Positions 1 to 7,425 of a DNA stretch of 32,667 nt are shown one piece after another (position 1 is the stretch's first letter; the number at the start of each line of letters is the position of its first letter). The translations under genes and the position numbers were made by a program. The notes beneath the pieces are model-generated. The model was not told where the DNA came from, did no database searches, and saw only the letters and a list, made by a program, of their open reading frames with translations. The stretch comes from a virus, in IMG/VR virus record IMGVR_UViG_3300008450_000238, positions 1 through 32,667 of that record. One strand, given 5' to 3'.

Positions 1-1
1 A

Positions 2-151
2 GAAAAAATCGAGTTATTATTTGAAGAGTTTAAAGCAGAACATGCTAAAACTACTAAAGCAGCTCATGGTCGTGCCCGTAAGGCATTAGGTGAAATCAAG
101 AAATTGGTTACCGAATACCGTAAAGCCTCTATCGACGAAGATAAAAAATAA
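2..151 (+). CDS. Histone H1-like (Hc1 type) DNA-binding protein, C-terminal part
   Basis: This is an open frame entering from the left edge and ending at TAA 149-151; the start lies outside the window. The 49 visible residues are rich in Lys, Arg and Ala and contain AAHGRARKALGEIKKL followed by a charged tail ending DEDKK. This matches the short helical Hc1/histone H1-like proteins common in Bacteroidota, which have a GTRARKALQEIKKL-type core. Such proteins bind DNA and compact it. In a phage it could coat packaged or replicating DNA, or alter host nucleoid organisation (inference). The next gene starts 5 nt downstream. The family call rests on one conserved stretch of a truncated protein. 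Confidence 0.62.
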   Translation, partial: EKIELLFEEFKAEHAKTTKAAHGRARKALGEIKKLVTEYRKASIDEDKK

Positions 152-156
152 TAACT

Positions 157-1677
157 ATGCTTAACGAACGCGAACTTTCCAAATCTGAATTAGAAAAACG
201 TGAAAACGTTTTAAAAGACCTTAAAAAACAAAAAAAGTCTTTTGTAAAAAGATATGGAAAGGACGCGGAAGCAGTTATGTATGGACGAGCTACCAACATA
301 GCTAAAAAACAAGCCGAATCAATGAACAAAGAAAAAATAAAAGAACTTGTTAAATCTTCACTAATGAAAGAAGATAATAATGAAGTATCAGCTTTAATGT
401 CTGATTTAGAAAGTAAACTAAAATCCCACGATTGGTGGTATATGATGTCTGATGACAATAGAGCTTACTCTAGAGGCTCAGCTCAATTAGCAGATATTAG
501 ACAAGTAATGAAAAACCTAAGTGATTTAGGTAAAGGCGAAGAAGCAAAAGCATTATTTAATCAATACGCCCCTAATGGTCCTGACAATAGTACTTTAAAA
601 GTAAAAGAAGCTAAAAAAGAATTTCCTGATTTAACAGGTGATGGTAAAGTAACTAAAGCCGATATTTTAAAAGGTAGAGGTATTGATTTAAAAAAATCAT
701 TAAAAGAAGAATCAGATGTTGAAGCTTTAGCTTTAACTTTTAAAGACCCAAATGAATTTGAAAGAGCTAAAAATCACTTTGAATCCAATTCAGATTTTTA
801 TCCTTTTGATATAAGTGATGAGTTTAAAACTTTTTATTTTCAAGTACAAGATCAAGCAGATGCTGATAGTACTGAGTTTTATTTAACTCAAGAATTAGAA
901 GGTAATACAGATTTACAAGGATATTATTTTTCTATGGAATCTTCTCCATTAAGTGAAGATTTAGATTTAGGTCATGAAGATAACGAACCACATATGATTA
1001 AAGGTGAGTTATATAAAATAGGCAAATACGCTATGGAACTCTATCAAATGGTAGACCAGTTTGAAGGACAAGGTGAGGTTGATTTTCCTGCTTGGTGGCA
1101 ATCAAAAGTTACTAAAGCTTGTTCAATGATTAGTAGTGCAAAACATTATCTTGAGTTTGAATTAAAAGAACCAGAAATTGATGCTATGGTAGGTGTTGCC
1201 TCTGATGAGGAAATACTTGACAATGAAATTGAAGAAGGTATTCATGATAGAGATATTACCTCTGCTCCTCAAACTAACGTAAAAGGAACAATGGGTGATT
1301 ATGATCCTAAAAAAAGGGCTGCTAGCTTAGCTAAATTAAAAAACTTTGGTCCTAAAGGTAAAGAAATCAAAGAAGATGAAATTGGTAAAGATGAAATATT
1401 AGCTGGTAAATTATATAAAATTAAAAACTTTGTACAACCTGCATTTTACCAAAAAATTAGAAGCCTAATTAATTCAGGCGATTTAGAAACAGCTGAATTC
1501 TTTATTAGTAGAATGGAACCAGCAGCCGCTAAAAACGATAGGGAAATGGCTAAAATGAAAGGCGATTTAGAAGATATAGATGCTGTAACTTCTCAACGTA
1601 AAAGAGAAAGACAAATGGCTAATATTTTTACTGAAGAACTTAAAGATAAAATAGCAAAAAAATTAAAGTCTAACTAA
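157..1677 (+). CDS. Putative virion structural protein with EF-hand-like loop
   Basis: This 506-residue protein has no firm named function. Residues about 24-56 (KKSFVKRYGKDAEAVMYGRA) form a basic helix of a kind that recurs in structural proteins of marine T4-like phages. Residues 158-169 read DLTGDGKVTKAD, which fits a dockerin/EF-hand calcium loop. A mixed alpha/beta segment follows (about 188-265), then a helical stretch containing EGQGEVDFPAWWQSKV, another recurring marine-myovirus motif. The C terminus is strongly charged and helical. It overlaps the next gene by one base (TAATG at 1675-1679), so translation is probably coupled. The ATG at 157 is the first in frame after the upstream stop. 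A virion or head-associated role is inferred from position and shared motifs. Confidence 0.7.
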   Translation: MLNERELSKSELEKRENVLKDLKKQKKSFVKRYGKDAEAVMYGRATNIAKKQAESMNKEKIKELVKSSLMKEDNNEVSALMSDLESKLKSHDWWYMMSDDNRAYSRGSAQLADIRQVMKNLSDLGKGEEAKALFNQYAPNGPDNSTLKVKEAKKEFPDLTGDGKVTKADILKGRGIDLKKSLKEESDVEALALTFKDPNEFERAKNHFESNSDFYPFDISDEFKTFYFQVQDQADADSTEFYLTQELEGNTDLQGYYFSMESSPLSEDLDLGHEDNEPHMIKGELYKIGKYAMELYQMVDQFEGQGEVDFPAWWQSKVTKACSMISSAKHYLEFELKEPEIDAMVGVASDEEILDNEIEEGIHDRDITSAPQTNVKGTMGDYDPKKRAASLAKLKNFGPKGKEIKEDEIGKDEILAGKLYKIKNFVQPAFYQKIRSLINSGDLETAEFFISRMEPAAAKNDREMAKMKGDLEDIDAVTSQRKRERQMANIFTEELKDKIAKKLKSN

Positions 1678-2174
1678 TGACTGCTTCTGAACTAAAAGAT
1701 AAAATCAAATCTCTAGCTAAACAGGTGTATTCAAAAGATACGCCTGTTAACTTAGATACTCCATCACAAGTTGATTTGGATATAGCTGAAACTTTTCCTG
1801 TATTAGGTAAGTTTCCTGATTTGAAGCAAGTCATTATAGATTTATTTACAAAACAATACGAATTATTTATTGAAGATATTCAGTGGGTTGCCCCTCGTCC
1901 CACTACTTTTAGAATTATATTGGCCAATGGTGAGTCTTTTTTCTTACATTACACACCAAGAAGCTGGGTTGCTACTATTGAGGGAAAAAAATATTATCTT
2001 GCCAGCCTCGGTGAGGAAGAGCAAGCAGCACAAACCTTAGCAAGAATTTTATCCTATGGCCAAAAAACAGAAACCAGCACCGAAGAAGCAGGAGCAGAAG
2101 CCGGCGCCGAAGAAACAGGGCAAGAAGAAGTAACCCCCGCAGAAGAAACACCAGCTGAAGAACCAGCAGCATAA
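1677..2174 (+). CDS. Hypothetical protein with acidic Ala/Glu-rich tail
   Basis: This 165-residue protein is of unrecognised function. Residues about 1-125 look like a compact alpha/beta domain, with ETFPVLGKFPDLKQVIIDLF followed by strands around RPTTFRIILANGESFFLHY. The last 35-40 residues are low-complexity Glu/Ala/Pro/Thr (TEEAGAEAGAEETGQEE and similar), an unstructured acidic tail. Its ATG overlaps the stop of the preceding gene and the next gene starts 4 nt after its stop, so it belongs to the same coupled group of putative structural genes. The DNA encoding the tail is more GC-rich than its surroundings, which follows from the GCA/GCC/GAA codons. Confidence 0.6.
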   Translation: MTASELKDKIKSLAKQVYSKDTPVNLDTPSQVDLDIAETFPVLGKFPDLKQVIIDLFTKQYELFIEDIQWVAPRPTTFRIILANGESFFLHYTPRSWVATIEGKKYYLASLGEEEQAAQTLARILSYGQKTETSTEEAGAEAGAEETGQEEVTPAEETPAEEPAA

Positions 2175-2178
2175 TTTT

Positions 2179-3297
2179 ATGGACGCACTAGATTTATTTT
2201 TCAAAAAATACAGTTATAAATTTCCTAAAGGATATCCTGATTTAACGGATAAAAACGATATGATATTGCTTGAGTCATTATTAAATGAAATCTTAGATGA
2301 AAAAGTTTCATTAATTAGAGAAGGTGATGCTGAAGAAGCAATAGATATTCTTAAAAAAGAACTTAATCTTAAAGATGAAGATTTTATTAAACAATCTTCA
2401 GTAAGATATAAACTTTTAGTTCCAAGATCTGAAAGATATAACTATGTAGAAAAAATATCTAAAATACCCGGATTTACCTATGATGCTAATTTATCTGGAT
2501 CTTCAATTGGTGGTTTAAAATATAAAGGAGCCACATTCTTATTAAAACCATCAGGTGCTCAAGGTAGAGCATCAGCAGGTACCGAAAATGAAGACATTGT
2601 AGTTAATGAAATAAATAAATATATTGCTGAAGGAGCTAAAAATGTAGTATTTGATGCTCCAAATAAAGATTTAACAATCAATAATGTTAAAGAAGCAATT
2701 ACAGTAGGATATGATGTAGCCGGTGGTAAAAAAGCAGATATTATTGTAAAAGCAGATAAAGATTATCCAATTTCTATTAAAAAAGATAATGCTGGTTTCT
2801 GGGAAAGCTCAGATACAAGATATAAAGACGTAGTTAATACATTATCTAAAAAAATAAAAAGTGGTGATTTTGCTCCTGAATTAGTATTTATACCTTTTAA
2901 AGATAAATTAGGAAATACTAAAGAAGGTATTAATATAATGTATAACGAAAAAACCAAACAAAAAGTATCTGGTGTTTTAGTTACAGACTTACCATCTAAA
3001 GAAGAAGAATCAATTATATTTGGTTCAGATAAGGTAGTTGTTGTATATAGAAGTTATTCACCTGGAGATTTTAGATTAGAAGGTGATACTTTATATATTG
3101 AGGTTTCTAAAATTATAGAAACTATGTCTGATGTAGAGGAATTTGATTTAGAACCTGTATTAAATATAAGACACGACTCAACAAGAACTGCTACTGGTGG
3201 TTTAAGAGCTACAGTACAACCTAAAAATAAAGTTTATAAAGACGAAGAAGTAACAGGTAATAAAATTGAGTTGTCTTACAATGACATTATGTCTTAA
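2179..3297 (+). CDS. Conserved phage protein, possible PD-(D/E)XK nuclease fold
   Basis: This 372-residue protein has helical residues 1-65, then a mixed domain. Residues 136-150 (ENEDIVVNEINKYIA) give a helix with acidic residues, and residues 185-202 (KADIIVKADKDYPISIKK) form a beta-hairpin carrying D187 and an I-K-K end, followed by DNAGFWES. The order Glu helix, Asp strand, x-x-Lys strand resembles the PD-(D/E)XK nuclease core, though the second acidic position is Ser199 rather than Asp/Glu, so activity is uncertain. Weak beta-rich sequence follows to the C terminus. It lies in the same gene group as putative virion proteins, and its stop overlaps the first base of an ATATTTATAA motif. 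It could instead be a purely structural protein. Confidence 0.55.
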   Translation: MDALDLFFKKYSYKFPKGYPDLTDKNDMILLESLLNEILDEKVSLIREGDAEEAIDILKKELNLKDEDFIKQSSVRYKLLVPRSERYNYVEKISKIPGFTYDANLSGSSIGGLKYKGATFLLKPSGAQGRASAGTENEDIVVNEINKYIAEGAKNVVFDAPNKDLTINNVKEAITVGYDVAGGKKADIIVKADKDYPISIKKDNAGFWESSDTRYKDVVNTLSKKIKSGDFAPELVFIPFKDKLGNTKEGINIMYNEKTKQKVSGVLVTDLPSKEEESIIFGSDKVVVVYRSYSPGDFRLEGDTLYIEVSKIIETMSDVEEFDLEPVLNIRHDSTRTATGGLRATVQPKNKVYKDEEVTGNKIELSYNDIMS

Positions 3298-3306
3298 TAT
3301 TTATAA
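3297..3306 (+). promoter_or_regulatory. ATATTTATAA start-proximal motif, copy 1
   Basis: An exact ATATTTATAA ends 2 nt before the ATG at 3309 and overlaps the preceding stop codon. It is one of ten exact copies placed before + strand genes. The role is inferred as a late-gene expression signal. Confidence 0.6.
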
Positions 3307-3308
3307 TT

Positions 3309-3959
3309 ATGAATTTAAAACAATTAGTTAAAGAGGTACTAGAAAATAGAGATTGTTGCACAGCAACAAAACCTACTAAAGCGCCTATATTAAACGAAAG
3401 TTTGGCTCCGCGTGAGATATTGTCTGAGGGTCTTAAATATCATATAGACAATAATAAACCATTAACTGAGCATGTATATCGTGCTGGGTCCGAAAATTAT
3501 TTTAATTTATGGGCAGAGGCAAAATCACTATATATTAGAGGTATATTAAACTTTTCAGGTGATGATTTAGAGATATTAACTGAAACTGATTTAGGTCATT
3601 TTGGCATGTATGAAGGTCAAAAGGTTCCATTAGATTTTATAATGGAGGAAATTGAGGAAGAATTAGACGAGGCTAAAAAGAAACCTAAGAAAAAGAACCC
3701 ACCAATTGGTAAACCAAAACGTGGTGGTTCTAAAAAGTTTTATGTTTATGTAAGAGACAAAGGTAAAATTAAAAAAGTATCATTTGGTCAAGCAGGTATG
3801 TCTGCTAAAATTAATGATCCTAAAGCACGTAGAGCATTTGCTGCTCGTCACGATTGTAAAAATAAAAAAGATAGAACAAAACCATCATACTGGTCTTGCA
3901 GATTGCCAAGATATGCGAAGCTATTAGGATTAAAGTCCAATTTTTCAGGATTCTGGTAA
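3309..3959 (+). CDS. Putative structural protein with basic Cys-containing C-terminal domain
   Basis: This 216-residue protein starts MNLKQLVKEVLE, a short amphipathic helix. A central region (about 52-110) contains LTEHVYRAGSENYFNLWAE, and an acidic helix follows (IMEEIEEELDEA). The C-terminal domain (about 123-208) is very basic, with GSKKFYVYVRDKGKIKKVSF, FAARHDC and a closing C-x(9)-YWSC, giving two cysteines spaced as C-x(12)-C. I recall this YVYV...RHxC...YWSC domain from structural or hypothetical proteins of marine T4-like phages; it may bind metal or nucleic acid, which is not shown here. It is the first gene of a four-gene overlapping group (3309-5114) and has its own ATATTTATAA motif upstream. 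Its stop overlaps the next start by one base. Confidence 0.66.
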   Translation: MNLKQLVKEVLENRDCCTATKPTKAPILNESLAPREILSEGLKYHIDNNKPLTEHVYRAGSENYFNLWAEAKSLYIRGILNFSGDDLEILTETDLGHFGMYEGQKVPLDFIMEEIEEELDEAKKKPKKKNPPIGKPKRGGSKKFYVYVRDKGKIKKVSFGQAGMSAKINDPKARRAFAARHDCKNKKDRTKPSYWSCRLPRYAKLLGLKSNFSGFW

Positions 3960-4228
3960 TGATAAAATTAACCGAACTATTAAACGAATCACCTCAAAGT
4001 GAATATCCACCATACATGTATTCACCTGTAGGGTTTGGATGTCATGTTTGTAAATACCATTATATAGAGGGAGAAAAACATATGTGTTCTAACAAATACT
4101 ACCAAGAATACATTTCAGAACAATTTCCAAAATTAGAAGATCCAGCAGAATTAGTGGATAATAATGGTGAACCTATTAAAGACCCTTCTAAATGGTGTTC
4201 AAATTGGTTTATGCCTAAAGGTAAATGA
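3959..4228 (+). CDS. Small four-cysteine protein, possible metal or Fe-S binding
   Basis: This 89-residue protein starts at the ATG overlapping the preceding TAA (TAATG), rather than at an in-frame ATG at 3896 inside the previous gene. The coupled start gives MIKLTELLNE, typical of neighbouring phage proteins. Cysteines occur as GCHVCKYHY, then HMCSNKYY, then KWCSNWF: C-x2-C-x(n)-C-x(n)-WCSxW. This order resembles high-potential iron-sulfur proteins (C-x2-C, C, and a terminal GWCSxW), although a structural zinc site would fit equally well. It overlaps the next gene by 4 nt (ATGA). No function is assigned. Confidence 0.62.
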   Translation: MIKLTELLNESPQSEYPPYMYSPVGFGCHVCKYHYIEGEKHMCSNKYYQEYISEQFPKLEDPAELVDNNGEPIKDPSKWCSNWFMPKGK

Positions 4229-4494
4229 GACCCTATAAAGATTTAGAAGTCACAGATGAATACGTCATCAGAGAATTTGATGATAATATTGACCCAATAG
4301 AGTTAATGTGGCACCGTGATGATGAAGATAGATTAGTAGAAATCATAGATCCAGGTAATGGTTGGAAATTTCAATTTGAAAATGAATTACCTTGGGATTT
4401 GGAACCAAACATGTCAATATGTATATTAAGACACGAATGGCATCGTGTTATAAAAGGAACAGGAATATTAAAATTAAAGATAAATAAATCATGA
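4225..4494 (+). CDS. Small conserved phage protein, cupin-like pattern
   Basis: This 89-residue protein contains LMWHRDDEDRLVEIIDPGNGWKF, then FENELPWDLEPNMSI and a closing HEWHRVIKGTG. The alternating strand pattern and the histidines at WHRD and EWHRVIKG resemble a small cupin-type barrel, in which such His residues can bind metal, but the full two-motif cupin signature is not present. I recall similar sequences from other T4-like phages without a known role. Its ATG overlaps the preceding TGA (ATGA) and its own stop overlaps the next ATG by 4 nt, so all four genes of this group are probably translated together. Confidence 0.6.
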   Translation: MRPYKDLEVTDEYVIREFDDNIDPIELMWHRDDEDRLVEIIDPGNGWKFQFENELPWDLEPNMSICILRHEWHRVIKGTGILKLKINKS

Positions 4495-5114
4495 TTTTAA
4501 CAGAAGAAATATTATTACTTCAAAAAAGAGCAGGTATTATTACTGAGACCGAATATAAAGAAAAATTAGCTGAAGTTAATATTAATTTAGACGATAAAGA
4601 ACAAGCTGTGGTTGATGATGTAAAAGACGAAATGTCTGATATATTAAAAACTATGGATACTGAATTTGAAAAAGCATCAAAATCCACCAATGAAGGTGTA
4701 ATTACAATAGCTAGTATTGCTATTGCATTACCTGCTATTATGGGACTAATTGCTAAATTTGGTAAAGCAGCGGGTAATATGGTTAATAAAGTATTAGGTA
4801 ATAAACCAAGTGAGGATGATGCTTACCAAAAATGGATGTCTAAACTAGGTCATATTGCTGATGAGTTACATCATTTGTATATGGCCCCAATTGAGGCAAT
4901 TACTAAGAAATTTGTAAAAGATGAAAAAATGGCTAAAAATATAGCAAATGGTATATTTCATGCTATTGTAGCTACTTTTTTACTTGCATCAGGAGTAACA
5001 GCAGTACAAGCTTTACAATCTAAAAACTTATCTTTAGCTACCTTAGAAAGTGCTCTAAGTGCAGTTAAAGGAGGAGAATTAAAACAATTCTTTACAGGAT
5101 TATTTAATTCATAA
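4491..5114 (+). CDS. Two-helix membrane-associated hypothetical protein
   Basis: This 207-residue protein begins with a short helix and an acidic region (MILTEEILLLQKRAGIITE, then DDKEQAVVDDVKDE). It has two hydrophobic segments, residues about 70-88 (VITIASIAIALPAIMGLI) and about 152-175 (ANGIFHAIVATFLLASGV). Between them is a charged loop with HIADELHHLYMAPIEAI. Membrane insertion is predicted from these helices only. The location between putative structural proteins leaves a virion protein, a membrane-interacting ejection protein or a host-membrane effector all possible. It is the last gene of the overlapping group and is followed by a strong terminator at 5170. Confidence 0.6.
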   Translation: MILTEEILLLQKRAGIITETEYKEKLAEVNINLDDKEQAVVDDVKDEMSDILKTMDTEFEKASKSTNEGVITIASIAIALPAIMGLIAKFGKAAGNMVNKVLGNKPSEDDAYQKWMSKLGHIADELHHLYMAPIEAITKKFVKDEKMAKNIANGIFHAIVATFLLASGVTAVQALQSKNLSLATLESALSAVKGGELKQFFTGLFNS

Positions 5115-5169
5115 TTTACAGACTGATTCATAGCCAGTCGATCCCAGGGGTTAAATTTTTAAAGGAGCT

Positions 5170-5199
5170 GTGGCCCACCTTAAAAAGTGGGCCACTTTT
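5170..5199 (+). terminator. Rho-independent terminator
   Basis: GTGGCCCAC (5170-5178) pairs perfectly with GTGGGCCAC (5187-5195) around an 8-nt A-rich loop and is followed by TTTT and further T/A. It ends the 3309-5114 gene group. Confidence 0.85.
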
Positions 5200-5201
5200 A
5201 A

Positions 5202-5231
5202 TTTGGAAAATAGTAAAAAATATATTATATT
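5202..5231 (+). promoter_or_regulatory. Promoter-like site upstream of FAD dehydrogenase gene
   Basis: TTTGGAAAA at 5202 is followed, 21 nt start to start, by TATTATATT at 5223. The same two boxes with the same 21-nt spacing occur at 6614-6643. It sits between a terminator and an isolated gene. A TTTG upstream box with an AT-rich downstream box resembles Bacteroidota sigma-ABfr promoters (TTTG/TAnnTTTG). Confidence 0.65.
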
Positions 5232-5245
5232 TAAACGTTAAACAT

Positions 5246-6613
5246 ATGAGATTCAAGAAAATTGTAATTGTAGGAGCAGGTGTAGCAGGTGTAAATGCTG
5301 CCACTAAATTAGTTGACAATGGTTTTCCGGGTAAAAATATTACCATTATTGATATGGGAAATGATCCATATAAACGAAAACCTGAGGAAGTAATGACCGG
5401 ATTTTTAGGTGCTGGAGGATGGAGTGATGGTAAATTAACTTACCACACAGCAATTGGAGGACAATTATCTAAGTATGTTGGTGAAGAAAAAGCAATGAAA
5501 TTAATGGATGAAGTCATTAATAATTTCAAACGTTTTCATCCAAAACCTGAAGAAGTACAATGCTCAAATCCAGTAGAAGAACCTGATTTTATCAAACCAT
5601 ATTTTGGTTTACGTTTATTTCCAGTATGGCACGTTGGTACAGATTACCTTCATGAAATTGGTAAAAACTGGTACGATTATTTAGTATCTAAAGGTGTTGA
5701 TTTTGTATGGAATGAAAGAGTATTCAAAGTTGATTTTGAATCTAGTCTAGTATATCACACAATTAAAGGTAAAGAAGGTCAATATGCTATTGATTATGAC
5801 CAATTAATTTTTGGAGTAGGTAAATCAGGTATTGATTTTGCTCAAGAAATTCAAGATGAATACCAACTAGAAACTGAACCAAAATCAGTACAAATTGGAG
5901 TTAGATTTGAGGCACCACAAAAACACTTCCAAAAATTGATTGATATTAGTTATGATTTTAAATTGTATCGTAAATTTGAGGATAAAGGTGTTTCATTAAG
6001 ATCATTCTGTACTAATAATAATGCTGCTTATGTTGCTGTAGAAGATACTTATGGTAATCATAGTTACAATGGTCATGCTAAAAAAGATCCTAAATACAGA
6101 AATGATATGACTAATTTTGGTATCTTGATGGAAATTAATGGTATTAAAAATCCATTTGAATGGTCTCGTAAAGTTGTTGAAGCTTGTCAAGCTAATAAAA
6201 CAGGACTTTATTATTCTCCTGATATGACACGTAACCCAAGTTTAACATCTGAAGGAGAAACAGTATCAGCTTGGGAAATTTCAAAATATTCATTAGCTAA
6301 TGTTAGGCATGTTATGGAAGGTTATTTTGAATATATTGAAGATTTTATCGAAGATATGAAAAAAGTATTCCCAACACTAGGTGATGATTGGGGTATTTAT
6401 ATTCCTGAGGTAAAATATCTGTCTCCTGAACCACTTGTAAATTATAATGACTTATCACTATCAGAATACCCAGATGTTCATTTTGTAGGAGATGCTTTAT
6501 CAGCAAGAGGAATTACAGTTTCAGGGGCACAAGGTATTTTATCAGTAGAAAAACTAATAAGTAAAGAATGTCCTTGGGATAATATTCAAGGAGATATAAT
6601 TAATTGGAAATAA
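5246..6613 (+). CDS. FAD-dependent dehydrogenase/oxidoreductase
   Basis: This 455-residue protein has an N-terminal Rossmann fold, IVIVGAGVAGVNAA with G10-x-G12-x2-G15, and an acidic end to the second strand (IID36). GAGGWSDGKLT at 55-65 matches the GGAGxxSDGKL motif of the uncharacterised FAD-dependent dehydrogenase family COG2509. Near the C terminus, VHFVGDALSARGITVSGAQG is the second FAD-contacting motif. Length fits the family, so the protein looks intact. The electron donor and substrate cannot be told from sequence. It is flanked by a terminator upstream and two matching promoter-like sites, suggesting expression separate from the late head genes. A redox or cofactor-recycling auxiliary function during infection is inference. 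Confidence 0.8.
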   Translation: MRFKKIVIVGAGVAGVNAATKLVDNGFPGKNITIIDMGNDPYKRKPEEVMTGFLGAGGWSDGKLTYHTAIGGQLSKYVGEEKAMKLMDEVINNFKRFHPKPEEVQCSNPVEEPDFIKPYFGLRLFPVWHVGTDYLHEIGKNWYDYLVSKGVDFVWNERVFKVDFESSLVYHTIKGKEGQYAIDYDQLIFGVGKSGIDFAQEIQDEYQLETEPKSVQIGVRFEAPQKHFQKLIDISYDFKLYRKFEDKGVSLRSFCTNNNAAYVAVEDTYGNHSYNGHAKKDPKYRNDMTNFGILMEINGIKNPFEWSRKVVEACQANKTGLYYSPDMTRNPSLTSEGETVSAWEISKYSLANVRHVMEGYFEYIEDFIEDMKKVFPTLGDDWGIYIPEVKYLSPEPLVNYNDLSLSEYPDVHFVGDALSARGITVSGAQGILSVEKLISKECPWDNIQGDIINWK

Positions 6614-6643
6614 TTTGGAAAAGCAACAAAAGGTTATTATATT
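6614..6643 (+). promoter_or_regulatory. Promoter-like site upstream of the MORN-like gene
   Basis: TTTGGAAAA (6614) and TATTATATT (6635) repeat the boxes and 21-nt spacing of the site at 5202. The downstream box ends 6 nt before the ATG at 6650, so a transcript from it would be leaderless or nearly so. Confidence 0.62.
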
Positions 6644-6649
6644 AACGAT

Positions 6650-6892
6650 ATGAACGAAAAATTTCAACCAAGTAAAAAACTAACTAAAGCAGATGGTACT
6701 GTTGCTTATGTTTGGGAAGGTAAATTACATAATTGGGAAGGTCCAGCATTAATTAATGCTGATGGTAAAAAAGAATACCATATACATGGTATTAAGTATA
6801 CATTGGATGGTTGGAAAGAAGCAAGACGTAATCGTGAGGGTTTGCCTTGGTTTAAAAATCCTTCTATTACAAATTCTAGAAACGCTGGTTAA
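6650..6892 (+). CDS. Small MORN-like repeat protein
   Basis: This 80-residue protein carries YVWEGKLHNWEGPALINADG followed by KKEYHIHGIKYT. This is the xGKLHxxxGPAxxxxDGxxxYxxxG pattern of MORN-like repeats found in many phage and bacterial proteins of unknown role; about one and a half repeats are visible. The C terminus is short and basic. It is preceded by a promoter-like site and followed after 2 nt by a P-loop gene, with which it is probably co-transcribed. No enzymatic motif is present; a protein- or surface-binding role is typical of such repeats but not shown here. Confidence 0.62.
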   Translation: MNEKFQPSKKLTKADGTVAYVWEGKLHNWEGPALINADGKKEYHIHGIKYTLDGWKEARRNREGLPWFKNPSITNSRNAG

Positions 6893-6894
6893 TT

Positions 6895-7425
6895 ATGAAA
6901 ATAGGTTTATGTGGAACAATGAGTGTAGGTAAAACTACATTAGTAAATACTTTAAAGGAATTACCTGAATTTGCAAATTATAATTTTGCTACTGAACGTT
7001 CAAAATATTTGCGTGATTTAGGTATTCCTTTGAATACTGATTCAACATTAAAAGGTCAATTTGTATTTTTGGCTGAACGTTGTGCTGAGTTAATGAATGA
7101 AAATATTATTACAGATCGTACTATTATTGATGTAATGGCATTTACTAAAGCAGCTAAATCTATTGATTATTATGAGGCTGAGGCATTTTGTGATGCTGCT
7201 TATAAGTTGTTGCCTGAATATGATTATATTTTTTATGTTTCTCCTGAAGGAGTAGATATGGAAGATAATGGTGTTCGTGAAACTGATTTAAAATATAGAG
7301 AAACTATTGATGATATAATTAAATTAGTACTTTATAGAAGCAATCATAAAATTAAAAGTTTAACTGAACTATCAGGTACTACTGAGGAACGCATTAATAA
7401 AATGAAAGAAACAATTTTTGGATAA
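6895..7425 (+). CDS. P-loop NTPase/kinase, NadR-like AAA_28 type
   Basis: This 176-residue protein has Walker A GTMSVGKTT at residues 7-15, directly after the first strand MKIGLCG. ATERSKYLRDLGI supplies conserved Arg/Glu residues, and ITDRTIIDVMAFTKA fits the DR-x(n)-D segment of AAA_28 kinases, the fold of the nicotinamide-riboside kinase domain of NadR and related phage kinases. DYIFYVSPEG is the following core strand, and GVRETDLKYRE looks like the lid with catalytic Arg. Length fits a single kinase domain. The substrate is unknown; a nucleotide, nucleoside or NAD precursor would be typical. It sits with the FAD dehydrogenase, which makes a cofactor or redox link possible but unproven. 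Confidence 0.72.
   Translation: MKIGLCGTMSVGKTTLVNTLKELPEFANYNFATERSKYLRDLGIPLNTDSTLKGQFVFLAERCAELMNENIITDRTIIDVMAFTKAAKSIDYYEAEAFCDAAYKLLPEYDYIFYVSPEGVDMEDNGVRETDLKYRETIDDIIKLVLYRSNHKIKSLTELSGTTEERINKMKETIFG

Noticed and set aside
3896-3958. Upstream ATG at 3896 as the start of the four-cysteine protein
   Set aside because: It lies inside the preceding gene; the TAATG-coupled start at 3959 gives a typical N terminus and matches the coupling of neighbouring genes.
5117-5155. tRNA-like fragment: GACTG/CAGTC stem around a loop containing CAT
   Set aside because: The loop is 9 nt, and no acceptor stem, D arm or T arm can be fitted; it is at most a chance hairpin before the terminator.
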